Source of the DNA: Coprobacter tertius
Lineage (GTDB): Bacteria; Bacteroidota; Bacteroidia; Bacteroidales; Coprobacteraceae
Assembly: GCF_024330105.1 (NCBI RefSeq)
Contig: NZ_JANDHW010000001.1
Span: 186,001-250,000 of the forward strand
DNA: 64,000 nucleotides
Direction: 5' to 3'
Position numbers and translations under genes: made by a program. Of the stretch, positions 26,917 to 36,319 are shown piece after piece. Each line of letters opens with the position of its first letter. The first letter of the stretch is position 1. Under the pieces are notes generated by a model. It was given only the letters and a program-made list of their open reading frames with translations, did not search any database and was not told the DNA's origin.

Positions 26917-28335
26917 TTAATAATGATAATGATCTGCTTTATAGGGCCCGTTTTTGGGAACACCTATATATGCGGCTTGTTTATCTGTGAGAACGGTAAG
27001 TTCTACCCCGAGTTTTTCGAGATGTAGGCGAGCCACCTCTTCATCTAAAACTTTAGGTAAACGGTAAACTCCTACTTCGTATTTTTTAGTATAAAGTTCT
27101 TTTTGAGCAAGGGTTTGGTTGGTGAATGAATTGCTCATTACAAACGAAGGATGGCCTGTTGCGCAGCCCAGATTTACCAGACGGCCATCGGCCAATAATA
27201 AAATAGAATGTCCTTGAGGGAAAAAATATTGATCGACCTGAGGTTTGATATTCCGACAACGTATTCCGGGGTATTTTTTTAGTTTATCTACCTGTATTTC
27301 GTTATCGAAATGGCCGATATTACAAACAATTGCACCCGATTTCATTTTCTCCATGTGTTCGATACGTATAATATCGCAATTACCGGTTGTCGTTACATAA
27401 ATATCTCCTTCGGAAAGTGCTTTTTCTACCGTTGTTACTTCAAATCCTTCCATCGATGCTTGTAATGCGCAAATAGGGTCTATTTCGGTAATGAGTACCC
27501 GGGCTCCGTACGAACGCATCGAGTGGGCACAGCCTTTGCCTACGTCCCCGTATCCGCATACGACCACGACTTTACCGGCAATCATAATATCTGTAGCACG
27601 TTTTATTCCGTCGGCTAATGATTCCCGGCAACCGTAAAGATTATCGAATTTCGATTTTGTTACCGAGTCGTTTACATTAAAGGCGGGGAATAATAACTTA
27701 CCCTCGTCCATCATCTGATATAACCGGTGTACACCTGTAGTCGTTTCTTCAGATACTCCTTTTATTTCTGGTACCATACGGGTCCAGACTGAATTGTCTT
27801 CCGACATTACGTTTTTTAATATCTTCAGTAATTCGATTTCATCTTCGGTATCGGCATTACGATCTAAGATCGATGAATCTTTTTCGGCTTCATATCCCAG
27901 GTGAATCATAAGTGTAGCGTCGCCTCCGTCATCTACGATGAGATTCGGACCTTTGCCTCCGGGGAATCGGAGAGCTTGCAAAGTGCACCACCAGTAATCC
28001 TCGAGGGTTTCTCCTTTCCATGCAAAAACTGGGATTCCCGCTTTCGCCATGGCAGCTGCAGCATGGTCTTGTGTAGAATATATATTGCAGCTTACCCATC
28101 TTACATCAGCACCTAAAGCGACAAGGGTTTCGATAAGTACAGCTGTTTGTATGGTCATGTGCAGCGAACCCATGATACGTGCACCTTTCAATGGTTTTTC
28201 TTGGCCGTATTTTTCTCGCAGAGCCATAAGACCGGGCATTTCCTTCTCGGCTAATTCGATTTCTTTTCGTCCGAAATCAGCTAAAGTGATATCTGCTACT
28301 TTATAGGGTAGAGCAGAAAATAATTGTTCTGTCAT
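26917..28335 (-). CDS. ahcY: Adenosylhomocysteinase
   Basis: A 472-residue cytoplasmic enzyme that splits S-adenosylhomocysteine into adenosine and homocysteine and so keeps methylation going. The sequence has [19 protein letters not shown] at the start, the substrate region [42 protein letters not shown] and the NAD-binding [10 protein letters not shown]. The C-terminal [24 protein letters not shown] is diagnostic. The ATG at 28335 ([12 protein letters not shown]) is chosen over 28371 because it matches the family start and lies 33 bp below a -7 box. No SAH riboswitch is seen in the short leader. Confidence 0.96.
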   Translation of the reverse strand: MTEQLFSALPYKVADITLADFGRKEIELAEKEMPGLMALREKYGQEKPLKGARIMGSLHMTIQTAVLIETLVALGADVRWVSCNIYSTQDHAAAAMAKAGIPVFAWKGETLEDYWWCTLQALRFPGGKGPNLIVDDGGDATLMIHLGYEAEKDSSILDRNADTEDEIELLKILKNVMSEDNSVWTRMVPEIKGVSEETTTGVHRLYQMMDEGKLLFPAFNVNDSVTKSKFDNLYGCRESLADGIKRATDIMIAGKVVVVCGYGDVGKGCAHSMRSYGARVLITEIDPICALQASMEGFEVTTVEKALSEGDIYVTTTGNCDIIRIEHMEKMKSGAIVCNIGHFDNEIQVDKLKKYPGIRCRNIKPQVDQYFFPQGHSILLLADGRLVNLGCATGHPSFVMSNSFTNQTLAQKELYTKKYEVGVYRLPKVLDEEVARLHLEKLGVELTVLTDKQAAYIGVPKNGPYKADHYHY

Positions 28336-28368
28336 AGCGATTATATCTTGCTTGTTTTTATCTGATTG

Positions 28369-28376
28369 CAAACTTA
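28369..28376 (-). promoter_or_regulatory. -7 box for ahcY
   Basis: TAAGTTTG on the minus strand, 33 bp upstream of the start at 28335. Its position makes 28371 impossible as start and supports 28335. Confidence 0.45.
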
Positions 28377-28423
28377 CTAATTTTTAATGAATAATAAGGC
28401 TCTCGCTATGAATAAAGGACATG

Positions 28424-28455
28424 AAAAAAGGCGCACTTTTTAAAAGTGCGCCTTT
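28424..28455 (-). terminator. Intrinsic terminator after the TPR lipoprotein gene
   Basis: Inverted repeat AAAGGCGCACTTTT / AAAAGTGCGCCTTT (28427-28440 and 28442-28455). On the minus strand it ends in a U tract just past the gene's stop at 28476. Confidence 0.8.
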
Positions 28456-28475
28456 CGGTATTTCGATAATCTTTA

Positions 28476-30155
28476 TTATTTCGCAATAGACGAGATATCG
28501 TATTTTGCAAATTCAAGATCGGTAGCAGCTTGTTTAGCCATGTTGCTGTCGAGCTTGATTGCTTTGTTCAAATTATCTGTAACAGCTTTTTCGTTGTTGG
28601 TGCGTGCACCGATTACAGCCATCAGATAATAAGTCGTAGCATTGGGTTCGCTTACGCCAGCCAAAGTATTTTTAGCTTTGTTGTAATCTTTGGTAAGTAT
28701 CTGAGCCAAAGCAGCATTGTTGCTCTTTGCGTCGCCAAAAGCACGAGCGGCTTTGGCATATTCGCCTCTTTGCAGATATAATACACCCAGAGCTTCGTTC
28801 AAACCTTCAGAACCAGCTGATTTACCGAATGCCTGTTCAGCTTTTGCGAATTCGTCTTTAGTCAATTCGATCAAGCCTAAATTCATCTGTACTTCCGGGG
28901 TATTGGGAGCGATCTTATTTGCTTTGTTAAACCAGTTTTCAGCAGCATTGATATCGCCTTTTTCGAAACAAATCAAACCTACGTTGTTATAACCGCGGTA
29001 GTCGTTCGGATAAATTTCGGTAGCTTTCTTATAAATAGATTCTTTTTCAGAAAGAGAGTTCGTCAGAGTTGCAGCATACAACAGTTCATCTACCGAAAGA
29101 GATTTAGGATCGGAAGCAGCTAGTTTGCTGATTTCAGCATCCGATTTTCCGATAACATCGATAGAAGCTGTAATTCTTGAATAACGCAGTTTAGGAAGAA
29201 TCTCTTCGGCGAGAATTTTAAATGTAGAAGACATGTTTTTGATTTCACGTTCTCTTTGTTCCGGATCTTTGTACATTGACAAAACGCGGAGGATAAGATC
29301 TTTATCTTGAATATTCGATTTTTCAACCAATTCTTTGAAACCTTCCCAGTCTTCAGCTGTAAATTCACCGGTAAGGTCAGCATTTACAGCATCTTTTTTC
29401 ATCTGTTGTTTCAGATATTTTGTTGTATTATCTTCACGAGCTTGTGCCAGTTTAGTGTTTAATTCCATTCCACCGTCAGGAGAAGCATAAGAAGAAATGT
29501 TTACACCGGTGATTTTTTTGTTGGGAGCTTCAGCAGCGGCTTTAACATTGTTTTGGTAATCCTTCATCTGGTTGCTGTTCAGCTCGCTGCTGCGCAAGTT
29601 AGCTTGTTGGATGAGGAACATAATGTCGGCCTGATAGTTTTCTTTGATAATACGTTGGAATTTATCTGCAGCTAAGGCTGGAGTTAAAGCATTGGGATCG
29701 CAAATTTCAGCTGTAGAAATAACACCTTCAGCGACTTTTACACGCGGAAGCTGATATGATTTGGACCCGCTTTTAACCGTGAAATCAAGATATAAATCCG
29801 ATTTTCTCATAGCCGGGATATATTTAAAAGTAGTTTTCATCGTAATGTTACCACCCATTTTGTAAGAAATAGTTTGGTTATTACCTACTACTTTCTCTCC
29901 CTGATATGTATAAGAAGTACCAGCTGTTTCGCCACCTTCGTATACCAGATAAGGAGTTACTGTAACAGTAGCTTTTTTCTTGAAATACTTTTCGGGGAAA
30001 TTACCGGTAATTGTTGCCGGAACCTCACCACCGATCACTTCCAAAGGATTGGGAGTAACGGTAAAATAATCGGGAGAGAGTGCCCCCATTTTTTTACACC
30101 CTACAAATGCTACCATAAAGGCTAATAATAAGGGTAAATAAAGTTTCTTGTTCAT
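28476..30155 (-). CDS. TPR-repeat lipoprotein with OmpA-like segment
   Basis: A 559-residue envelope lipoprotein with lipobox FVGC (Cys20). Residues about 25-155 are beta-rich and contain repeated P-x-x-V-T-P strands. Residues about 170-310 include VNISSYASPDGGMELNTKLAQARE, which resembles the OmpA peptidoglycan-binding fold (AxASPDG, xxLAxAR). From about 355 to the end there are four to five TPR-like helical repeats (YRGYNNVGLICFEKGDINAA, PEVQMNLGLIELTKDEFAKA). It looks like an outer-membrane scaffold or chaperone; the exact role is unknown. Codon use is the cleanest in the region, suggesting strong expression. Confidence 0.82.
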   Translation of the reverse strand: MNKKLYLPLLLAFMVAFVGCKKMGALSPDYFTVTPNPLEVIGGEVPATITGNFPEKYFKKKATVTVTPYLVYEGGETAGTSYTYQGEKVVGNNQTISYKMGGNITMKTTFKYIPAMRKSDLYLDFTVKSGSKSYQLPRVKVAEGVISTAEICDPNALTPALAADKFQRIIKENYQADIMFLIQQANLRSSELNSNQMKDYQNNVKAAAEAPNKKITGVNISSYASPDGGMELNTKLAQAREDNTTKYLKQQMKKDAVNADLTGEFTAEDWEGFKELVEKSNIQDKDLILRVLSMYKDPEQREREIKNMSSTFKILAEEILPKLRYSRITASIDVIGKSDAEISKLAASDPKSLSVDELLYAATLTNSLSEKESIYKKATEIYPNDYRGYNNVGLICFEKGDINAAENWFNKANKIAPNTPEVQMNLGLIELTKDEFAKAEQAFGKSAGSEGLNEALGVLYLQRGEYAKAARAFGDAKSNNAALAQILTKDYNKAKNTLAGVSEPNATTYYLMAVIGARTNNEKAVTDNLNKAIKLDSNMAKQAATDLEFAKYDISSIAK

Positions 30156-30461
30156 AATAATTGTTATTTGGTTATACTTCTTCTTTCGTGTCGCAAAAAT
30201 AATATTAATTTTTCATTCCAAGTATTTTCCACTAAAAAAAGCGCCTGTTTAGAGCATCTTTGCATAATGAGAATAAATTACCGTTACAAATATAGTTAAA
30301 AGTATGATAGTCTGGCTTCCGTAACCTGCGAATTTGCAGGGCTGATGTGTTTAAAAAAATTAAATCAATATTCATGCTTTTGCATATATCAAAGAATTTA
30401 TTATAAAAGTATAAAAATAAATTTTATTATGTTAATTGTTAAACAAGCGCAGTAGGTGTCG
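30156..30461. other. 306-bp AT-rich intergenic region
   Basis: No gene is visible. On the minus strand it holds two TAnnTTTG boxes directed at the TPR lipoprotein gene (30201..30194 and 30294..30287). A short inverted repeat CCTGC-N6-GCAGG lies at 30325-30340. No terminator is evident after xerD, which ends at 30462. Confidence 0.5.
30194..30201 (-). promoter_or_regulatory. -7 box for the TPR lipoprotein gene
   Basis: TATTTTTG on the minus strand, 38 bp upstream of the start at 30155. A second box, TATATTTG at 30294..30287, points the same way and may be a distal promoter. Confidence 0.45.
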
Positions 30462-31373
30462 TTACTGCTTGCCTTTCATATTTCGGGGATGGTGGTTGAG
30501 AATTTCGCTGCGAATGAATTCTTTATCGAGATGTACATATACTTCGGTGGTTGTAATGCTTTCGTGTCCCAGCATTTGTTGTATAGCTCTTAAATTGGCA
30601 CCGCCTTCGAGTAAATGTGTAGCGAATGAATGGCGTAAGGTATGCGGGCTTATTTTTTTCTTTATGCCGCATATTTCACATTGTTTCTTTATGATGTAAA
30701 AAATCATGACTCGGGTCAGATGACCACCGCGCCGATTGAGAAAAAGAATATCTTCGTCGCCTTTTTTTATATTCAGGTGTTTACGGTCTTCGAGATAAAG
30801 GTTTATTTCTTGTAGGGCTCTTTGTGAAATTGGTACCAGCCTTTGTTTGTCCCCTTTTCCTTCGACAATGATAAACTCTTCTTTAGCAAATATTTGGGAG
30901 ATTTTCAATCCGATTAATTCCGATACTCGCAGTCCGCATCCATATAGGACCTCAATGATTGCCCGGTTACGCTGACTTTCTGGTAACGACATGTCGAAAG
31001 AGCTGCTGAGGCGATCGATTTCGGTTACACTGAGAATTTCAGGAAGGTGTAGGCCGAGTTTTGGACCTTCGATAAGTTCGGTCGGGTCATGGTCGATGTA
31101 TTCCTGTGTAATGAGAAATCGGTAAAACGATTTTATTCCCGATAAAATACGGGCTTGAGAACGAGGGTGTATTCCGGTGTCTTGTAATTGGTAGATAAAT
31201 TGGTGTATATCAGTTTTTTCTATGGTCTCGGTGTTTAATATTCCCGATCCTATAAAGGTGATAAGTTTTTGCAAATCGAGCAGATAACCGTTTATCGTAT
31301 TGTCCGACAACCCTTTTTCGAGTTTCAGAAATGAAATATATTCATTCAATATGTTCTCTTTTTTTAGTGACAT
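30462..31373 (-). CDS. xerD: Tyrosine recombinase XerD
   Basis: A 303-residue site-specific recombinase of the size used for chromosome dimer resolution at dif. The N-terminal SAM-like domain (residues 1-90) is followed by the catalytic domain. The active-site set is complete: Arg in YGCGLRVSELIGL, Lys in VEGKGDKQRLVPI, HTLRHSFATHLLEGGA (His-x-x-Arg), LGHESITTTEVY (His and nucleophile Tyr). There are no integron-like or phage genes around it, so the housekeeping role is favoured. It is divergent from aroQ. Confidence 0.92.
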   Translation of the reverse strand: MSLKKENILNEYISFLKLEKGLSDNTINGYLLDLQKLITFIGSGILNTETIEKTDIHQFIYQLQDTGIHPRSQARILSGIKSFYRFLITQEYIDHDPTELIEGPKLGLHLPEILSVTEIDRLSSSFDMSLPESQRNRAIIEVLYGCGLRVSELIGLKISQIFAKEEFIIVEGKGDKQRLVPISQRALQEINLYLEDRKHLNIKKGDEDILFLNRRGGHLTRVMIFYIIKKQCEICGIKKKISPHTLRHSFATHLLEGGANLRAIQQMLGHESITTTEVYVHLDKEFIRSEILNHHPRNMKGKQ

Positions 31374-31404
31374 CGATTTGTGGGATATATTCCGTTTTTT
31401 TTAT

Positions 31405-31412
31405 TAATTTTG
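31405..31412 (+). promoter_or_regulatory. -7 box for the aroQ-pyk-methyltransferase unit
   Basis: TAATTTTG, about 100 bp upstream of the aroQ start. It leaves an untranslated leader of roughly 95 nt with no structure I recognise. Confidence 0.4.
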
Positions 31413-31513
31413 CAACGAAACTTGCCCTGTACGAATACGATTATAATGTTTTGTTTACGAACAACCAGGGGAGCTATTCCGTTTTACAAAGATACTAAAA
31501 AGATTGTTATTTT

Positions 31514-31936
31514 ATGAATATACTAATAATCAATGGTCCAAATCTTAATTTATTAGGGAAACGAGAGAAAAGTGTGTATGGCGAGTCTTCATTCGAAAAT
31601 TATCTCGATCGGCTTCGAGAATGTTATCCCCAACATAACCTTCGGTATTTTCAGTCCAATGTAGAGGGTTTTATTATCGATGAAATACATCGGGTCGGGT
31701 TCGATATCGATGGTATCATTCTTAATGCCGGGGCATATACACATACTTCAATAGCTATTTCCGATGCGATAAGGGCAGTTCCGGCTCCTGTTATCGAGGT
31801 CCATATTTCAAATATCCACAATAGAGAAACTTACAGGCATGTTTCGATGATTGCCGCAGCATGCAAAGGTTCGATTATCGGTTTCGGCCTCGATTCTTAT
31901 CGTTTAGCGGTTGAGTCGCTTGTCGGTAGTTTGTAA
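31514..31936 (+). CDS. aroQ: 3-dehydroquinate dehydratase, type II
   Basis: A 140-residue dodecameric-type enzyme of the shikimate pathway. Motifs: INGPNLNLLGKREKSVYG with the active-site Arg and Tyr, LNAGAYTHTSIAISDA, and EVHISNIHNRE with the catalytic His. The length is normal. It starts a plus-strand run with pyk (38-bp gap) and an O-methyltransferase gene (4-bp gap). Confidence 0.95.
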   Translation: MNILIINGPNLNLLGKREKSVYGESSFENYLDRLRECYPQHNLRYFQSNVEGFIIDEIHRVGFDIDGIILNAGAYTHTSIAISDAIRAVPAPVIEVHISNIHNRETYRHVSMIAAACKGSIIGFGLDSYRLAVESLVGSL

Positions 31937-31974
31937 GTAACAGGTAAAAATAAGATATCAATATAAGAAATAAT

Positions 31975-33441
31975 ATGTCTAAACACACCAAGATTGTAGC
32001 CACAGTTTCTGATCTCAGATGTGATGTCGATTTCGTTCGTGCGCTTTATGAGAACGGTATGAATGTGGTGCGAATGAATTCGGCCCATCTGACAGCCGAT
32101 GGTTTTAATAAAATAATAAATAATGTTCGTGCGGTTTCTAATAAGATAGGAATTCTTATGGATACTAAAGGCCCCGAAATGCGAACGACGACTATAGAAA
32201 ACGAAGGTCGTGTAACATTTGTTTCGGGTGATATTGTAAAAATGGTAGGAAATCCCGATATTCCCACGACCAAAGAATGTATAGCTATATCTTATCCCAA
32301 TTTTGTAAACGACTTGTCTTTGGGAAGCCATATTCTTATTGATGATGGCGAGATAGAGTTTAGAGTAATCGAGAAACATTCCGATTACTTGCTTTGTGAA
32401 GCCCAGAATGAGGGTGAATTGGGCTCGCGCAAAAGTGTAAATGTGCCGGGAGTACGTATTAATTTACCTTCGCTTACCGAAAAAGATAAAAGAAATATTA
32501 TGTTTGCGATCGAACATAATATCGATTTTATTGCACACTCGTTTGTAAGGAATAAACATGATGTCCTCGATATACAAAAAATTCTCGATGCTAATAATAG
32601 TGATATCAAGATTATTGCAAAAATCGAAAATCAAGAAGGAGTAGATAACATCGATGAAATTATCGAAGTGGCTTATGGCGTCATGATTGCCCGTGGTGAC
32701 TTGGGTATAGAAGTTCCTCAGGAAAAAATACCGGGGATACAGCGAATACTCATTAAGAAGTGTATTCAGGCTAAGAAACCGGTTATTGTCGCTACCCAGA
32801 TGTTGCATTCCATGATAAAAAATCCGCGTCCTACCCGGGCCGAGGTTACAGATATTGCAAATGCGATATATTACCGTACCGATGCCCTTATGCTAAGTGG
32901 TGAGACGGCATACGGGAAATATCCGGTAGAAGCGATTGCGACAATGTCGAAAGTTGCCGAAGAAGCCGAAAAAACCAAGCTATCAGATAATGATATTCGT
33001 GTAATTACTCCGGAGGTAGGTCTCGATGTTACTTCGTTTTTAGCTAAGCAGGCTGTAAAATCCTCTGTAAAATTGGGAACTAAAGCGATTATAACCGACA
33101 GTTATACGGGTCGTACCGCTCGTTATGTAGCTGCATACAGAGGCAAATATCCGGTACTGGCTATATGTTATCGCGAACGTACGATGCGTGAATTATCCCT
33201 TTCGTATGGAGTGTACCCGATGTTTCAGCATGAGACTCGAACTTCGAGAGAATATCTTTTCCGGGGGCTTAATTTGCTGATCGAGCGGGGATGGCTTACC
33301 CGGGAAGATCTTATTGCCTATGTCGGTGGAGCTTTTGGTGAAGGTGGCGGCTCTACTTTCCTCGAAATAAATTCAGTAGGTAAAGTATTGGCTGATTATA
33401 AACATTACGTGCTTCCCAATCTCGAAGAAAGCGACCGGTAA
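31975..33441 (+). CDS. pyk: Pyruvate kinase
   Basis: A 488-residue glycolytic enzyme making pyruvate and ATP from phosphoenolpyruvate. The N-terminal KIVATVSDLRCDVDFVRAL is followed by VRMNSAH, DTKGPEMR, and the active-site region IAKIENQEGVDNIDEI with MIARGDLGIEVP. ATQMLHSMIKNPRPTRAEV and DALMLSGETAYGKYP are also typical. The C-terminal allosteric domain is present. It probably shares a transcript with aroQ and the methyltransferase gene. Confidence 0.96.
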   Translation: MSKHTKIVATVSDLRCDVDFVRALYENGMNVVRMNSAHLTADGFNKIINNVRAVSNKIGILMDTKGPEMRTTTIENEGRVTFVSGDIVKMVGNPDIPTTKECIAISYPNFVNDLSLGSHILIDDGEIEFRVIEKHSDYLLCEAQNEGELGSRKSVNVPGVRINLPSLTEKDKRNIMFAIEHNIDFIAHSFVRNKHDVLDIQKILDANNSDIKIIAKIENQEGVDNIDEIIEVAYGVMIARGDLGIEVPQEKIPGIQRILIKKCIQAKKPVIVATQMLHSMIKNPRPTRAEVTDIANAIYYRTDALMLSGETAYGKYPVEAIATMSKVAEEAEKTKLSDNDIRVITPEVGLDVTSFLAKQAVKSSVKLGTKAIITDSYTGRTARYVAAYRGKYPVLAICYRERTMRELSLSYGVYPMFQHETRTSREYLFRGLNLLIERGWLTREDLIAYVGGAFGEGGGSTFLEINSVGKVLADYKHYVLPNLEESDR

Positions 33442-33445
33442 GATT

Positions 33446-34075
33446 ATGACGGATGAGATAGAAGATTATATACTTGCGCATAGTGATGCAGAGGGTGAAT
33501 TGCTTCGTAAACTTAATCGTGACACGCATGTAAATATGCTTAGGCCACGCATGTTATCGGGCCATTTACAGGGGCGAATTCTTAAAATGTTGTGTCGTAT
33601 GATTTCTCCTAAGTATGTACTCGAATTAGGTACGTTTACCGGATATTCGGCATTGTGTATGGCTGAAGGAATGGAGGATGACAGTGAACTCCATACGGTC
33701 GAAGCCGATGATGAGGTAGAAGATTTTACTCGGTCATACTTCGAACGATCCCCTTATAAAGACCGTATTTATTTTCATATCGGAGATGCTATGGAAGTCG
33801 TTCCTTCGATAGACCGTATATTCGATATGGTATTTATCGATGCCGATAAACGACATTATATCGATTATTACCATTTAGTTTTCGATAAAGTAAAACCGGG
33901 TGGGTTTATACTTGCCGACAATACCTTGTGGGACGGAAAAGTTATTGATTCTAAAGCTCATGATCCCCAAACGAAAGGAATTTTGCGTTTTAACGATTTG
34001 GTGGCTGCCGATGACCGGGTTGAAAAAGTAATACTTCCGTTGAGGGATGGTTTAACCCTGATCCGGAAAAAATAA
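33446..34075 (+). CDS. Class I SAM-dependent O-methyltransferase (CCoAOMT type)
   Basis: A 209-residue O-methyltransferase. The SAM-binding motif I is VLELGTFTGYSALCMAEG, motif II is LHTVEADDE, and the metal-binding region DMVFIDADKRHYIDYY is intact, followed by GGFILADNTLWDGKV. These are the marks of the PF01596 (catechol/caffeoyl-CoA-like) family. In bacteria such proteins methylate catechols or tRNA 5-hydroxyuridine (TrmR-like), so tRNA is a reasonable alternative substrate. It starts four bases after the pyk stop. Confidence 0.88.
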   Translation: MTDEIEDYILAHSDAEGELLRKLNRDTHVNMLRPRMLSGHLQGRILKMLCRMISPKYVLELGTFTGYSALCMAEGMEDDSELHTVEADDEVEDFTRSYFERSPYKDRIYFHIGDAMEVVPSIDRIFDMVFIDADKRHYIDYYHLVFDKVKPGGFILADNTLWDGKVIDSKAHDPQTKGILRFNDLVAADDRVEKVILPLRDGLTLIRKK

Positions 34076-34186
34076 AATCAGATAAAATGATCGTTATACA
34101 CAGAAAGTTCGTATCTTGAACAAAGTGTTATAGATTTTTTATCCTAAGTTATTCTTCTAAAAGGAGTATATAAAAAACAGATAAAT

Positions 34187-34522
34187 ATGGAAACGACGAG
34201 ACAAAGTAAAATCGGTCGGTTGCTGCAGAAAGATTTGAGCGACATTTTTTTGAATGAGACCCGCAAAACACACGGTACGTTGATATCGGTGAGTGTCGTG
34301 CGGGTGAGTCCCGATTTGAGTGTGGCTAAGGTTTATCTTAGTATCTTTCCTCCAGAAAAGAGTGCCGATATATTAGAATCGATACGATCCAATGCAAAAA
34401 GTATTCGTTACGAGCTGGCTCAGCGAGTTAGGTTTCAGTTGCGTAAAACTCCCGAATTGATGTTCTTTCTCGATGATTCGCTCGATTATATCGAAAATAT
34501 CGATTCACTGCTCAATAAATAA
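34187..34522 (+). CDS. rbfA: 30S ribosome-binding factor RbfA
   Basis: A 111-residue KH-like fold protein needed for late 30S maturation. It begins with the typical TTRQSKIGRLLQKDLSDIF helix, continues with ISVVRVSPDLSVAKVYLSIF, and ends with the RVRFQLRKTPELMFFLDDSLDY segment. An AAAGGAG stretch at 34160-34166 lies about 20 bp before the ATG, rather far for a ribosome site. The LolC/E-type permease gene follows 15 bp downstream. Confidence 0.94.
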   Translation: METTRQSKIGRLLQKDLSDIFLNETRKTHGTLISVSVVRVSPDLSVAKVYLSIFPPEKSADILESIRSNAKSIRYELAQRVRFQLRKTPELMFFLDDSLDYIENIDSLLNK

Positions 34523-34537
34523 CCCGAAATTGAGATA

Positions 34538-35758
34538 ATGGGACTTTCTTTTACCATTGCGCGGCGTTATTTGTTTTCGAAGAAATCACATAGTGCTATC
34601 AATACCATATCGATCGTTTCGGTATGTGGTGTGGCTATTACCACGATGGCGCTTATTTGTACGTTATCGGTATATAACGGATTTCAGGATTTAATCGCAT
34701 CGTTGTATTCGACTCTCGATCCACAAGTAAAAATCGAGTTGGTAAAAGGGAAAACATTCGATACCTCTCAACCGGTTTTTGGTGAAGTCGAAAAATGGCC
34801 TGAAATCGAAGAATGGTCCCCTGTACTTGAAGAAAACGTATTGCTTGTTTACCGAGACAAACAGATGCCTGCGTTAATGAAGGGGGTGCCCGATAATTTC
34901 GGAAAGCTTACCCAAATCGACCGTATTTTGCTCGATGGTGAGTTTATGCTTCGAGATTCTATTGTCAGATATGCTACCATAGGAGTAGGGGTTGCTAATC
35001 GTCTCGAAGCAGGAGCGCATTACCTGCATCCATTAAAAGTGTATGCCCCTCGTCGTAAAGGAAAAGTGAATATGGCCAATCCGGCTGCATCTTTTAACGA
35101 GGGAACTCTTTTTACCACAGCTGTTTTCAGTGTTAATCAGCCCGAATATGACGATCAGGTCGCCATTGTCCCTTTAGATTTTGCGAGAGAAATACTCGAT
35201 TATAAGACTGAAGCTTCAGCAATCGAGATTAAACTTGTCGATGGAGTAAATGAAAAAGCATTTATCGATAAATTACAGAGTCGTTTGGGTATAGGATTTG
35301 TCGTAAAAGATCGTATGCAGCAGCAAGAAACTTCGTTTAGAATGATGCAGATCGAGAAATGGATGACATTCCTTATTTTAGCATTTATTTTAATGATTGC
35401 GACATTTAATGTAATCGGTTCGTTATCGATGTTGATTATCGATAAGAAAGACGATATAAAAACACTGCAAAGTATGGGTGCCGATGACAAGTTGATATCC
35501 CGTATATTTTTAACAGAAGGCTGGTTGATTTCGGCTATAGGTGCAGGTCTCGGTCTTGCCGTGGGAATACTGCTGTGTTTTCTGCAACAAGAATTCGGGT
35601 TGTTGCGTTTGGGACAAACTGCCGGCGCTTTCGTAGTCGACTCCTATCCTGTTAAAATAGAATGGATCGATTCGGTTGCAGTGCTTCTTGTCGTTGCAAT
35701 ACTTGGTTTTCTGGCTGCCTGGTATCCGGTTAAGTACTTACGGAAAAAATTGTTGTAA
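34538..35758 (+). CDS. ABC transporter permease, LolC/LolE-like lipoprotein release subunit
   Basis: A 406-residue inner-membrane protein with one N-terminal transmembrane helix (about 22-45), a periplasmic MacB-like domain (about 50-265) and three C-terminal helices (about 275-400) forming an FtsX domain. SIVSVCGVAITTMALI and DIKTLQSMGADDKLI (the coupling region) are typical. It likely helps extract lipoproteins from the inner membrane; its ATPase is not adjacent. It follows rbfA closely, an arrangement usual in Bacteroidales. It converges with the HIT gene three bases away. Confidence 0.9.
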   Translation: MGLSFTIARRYLFSKKSHSAINTISIVSVCGVAITTMALICTLSVYNGFQDLIASLYSTLDPQVKIELVKGKTFDTSQPVFGEVEKWPEIEEWSPVLEENVLLVYRDKQMPALMKGVPDNFGKLTQIDRILLDGEFMLRDSIVRYATIGVGVANRLEAGAHYLHPLKVYAPRRKGKVNMANPAASFNEGTLFTTAVFSVNQPEYDDQVAIVPLDFAREILDYKTEASAIEIKLVDGVNEKAFIDKLQSRLGIGFVVKDRMQQQETSFRMMQIEKWMTFLILAFILMIATFNVIGSLSMLIIDKKDDIKTLQSMGADDKLISRIFLTEGWLISAIGAGLGLAVGILLCFLQQEFGLLRLGQTAGAFVVDSYPVKIEWIDSVAVLLVVAILGFLAAWYPVKYLRKKLL

Positions 35759-35761
35759 ATT

Positions 35762-36157
35762 CTATTCCATTTTGGCGGAGATCGCGTCTGCAATCCGTTT
35801 CATTTCTTCCGGGGCGAGAGAGAGTTTTTCTTTCGAAAAATACATATCCGATTCTTTATTTATGGGAATCAGGTGTATGTGGGTATGAGGAACTTCTAAT
35901 CCCATAACAGCTATTCCCACGCGTTTGCAGGGAATCGCTTTCTCGATGGCCTTCGCTACTTTTTTGGCAAATAGAGTGAAAGATGCCAGATCTTCATCTT
36001 CCATGTCGAATAAATAATCTCCCTCATGTTTCGGGATAACGAGTGTATGTCCTTTTACGACAGGATTGATATCGAGGAATGCGTAATAACGGTCGTTTTC
36101 TGCGACTTTATAACTGGGAATCTCTCCCGCAACGATACGGCTGAATATTGTAGGCAT
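35762..36157 (-). CDS. HIT family nucleotide hydrolase/transferase
   Basis: A 131-residue histidine-triad protein of the HINT type. The triad is VPHTHIHLIPI (HxHxH) at about residues 95-105, and the N-terminal TIFSRIVAGEIPSYKVAE is characteristic. Such enzymes hydrolyse AMP-lysine or other purine phosphoramidates. A -7 box lies 41 bp upstream, beyond the terminators that close greA, so it is probably transcribed on its own. Confidence 0.93.
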   Translation of the reverse strand: MPTIFSRIVAGEIPSYKVAENDRYYAFLDINPVVKGHTLVIPKHEGDYLFDMEDEDLASFTLFAKKVAKAIEKAIPCKRVGIAVMGLEVPHTHIHLIPINKESDMYFSKEKLSLAPEEMKRIADAISAKME

Positions 36158-36197
36158 AGTCTCTGTAATTATAATTTATAAAATAAAAACTTAAAGG

Positions 36198-36205
36198 CAA
36201 AAATA
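36198..36205 (-). promoter_or_regulatory. -7 box for the HIT gene
   Basis: TATTTTTG on the minus strand, located just past the U tract of the preceding terminator and 41 bp upstream of the start at 36157. Confidence 0.45.
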
Positions 36206-36254
36206 TAAAAAAATCTCTCTTTCCGTTTAACTATAGGAGGAAAAGAGAGATTTT
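36206..36254 (-). terminator. Second terminator downstream of greA
   Basis: Inverted repeat AAAATCTCTCTTTCC (36210-36224) with GGAAAAGAGAGATTTT (36239-36254, one bulged A). On the minus strand the 3' arm runs into U7. With the hairpin at 36271-36313 it forms a tandem pair. Confidence 0.65.
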
Positions 36255-36270
36255 AATATTCTTCTAAAAA

Positions 36271-36313
36271 ATAAAAGCGACCGGAGCAGCCGTTGGTGAG
36301 ACTGTGGTCGCTT
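36271..36313 (-). terminator. First terminator downstream of greA
   Basis: AAGCGACC (36275-36282) pairs with GGTCGCTT (36306-36313) around a 23-nt loop. On the minus strand it ends TTTTATTTTTT, seven bases past the greA stop at 36320. Confidence 0.55.
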
Positions 36314-36319
36314 GTATGT

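Noticed and set aside
28336-28368. SAH or SAM riboswitch before ahcY
   Set aside because: The predicted leader is only about 25 nt, too short for either class.
30462-31373. XerD-like gene as an integrative-element integrase
   Set aside because: No direct repeats, tRNA attachment site or mobility genes are nearby; size and motifs match the housekeeping recombinase.
31897-32379. 160-codon minus-strand frame overlapping aroQ and pyk
   Set aside because: Both plus-strand genes are unmistakable; the antisense translation is low complexity in Tyr, Ile and His.
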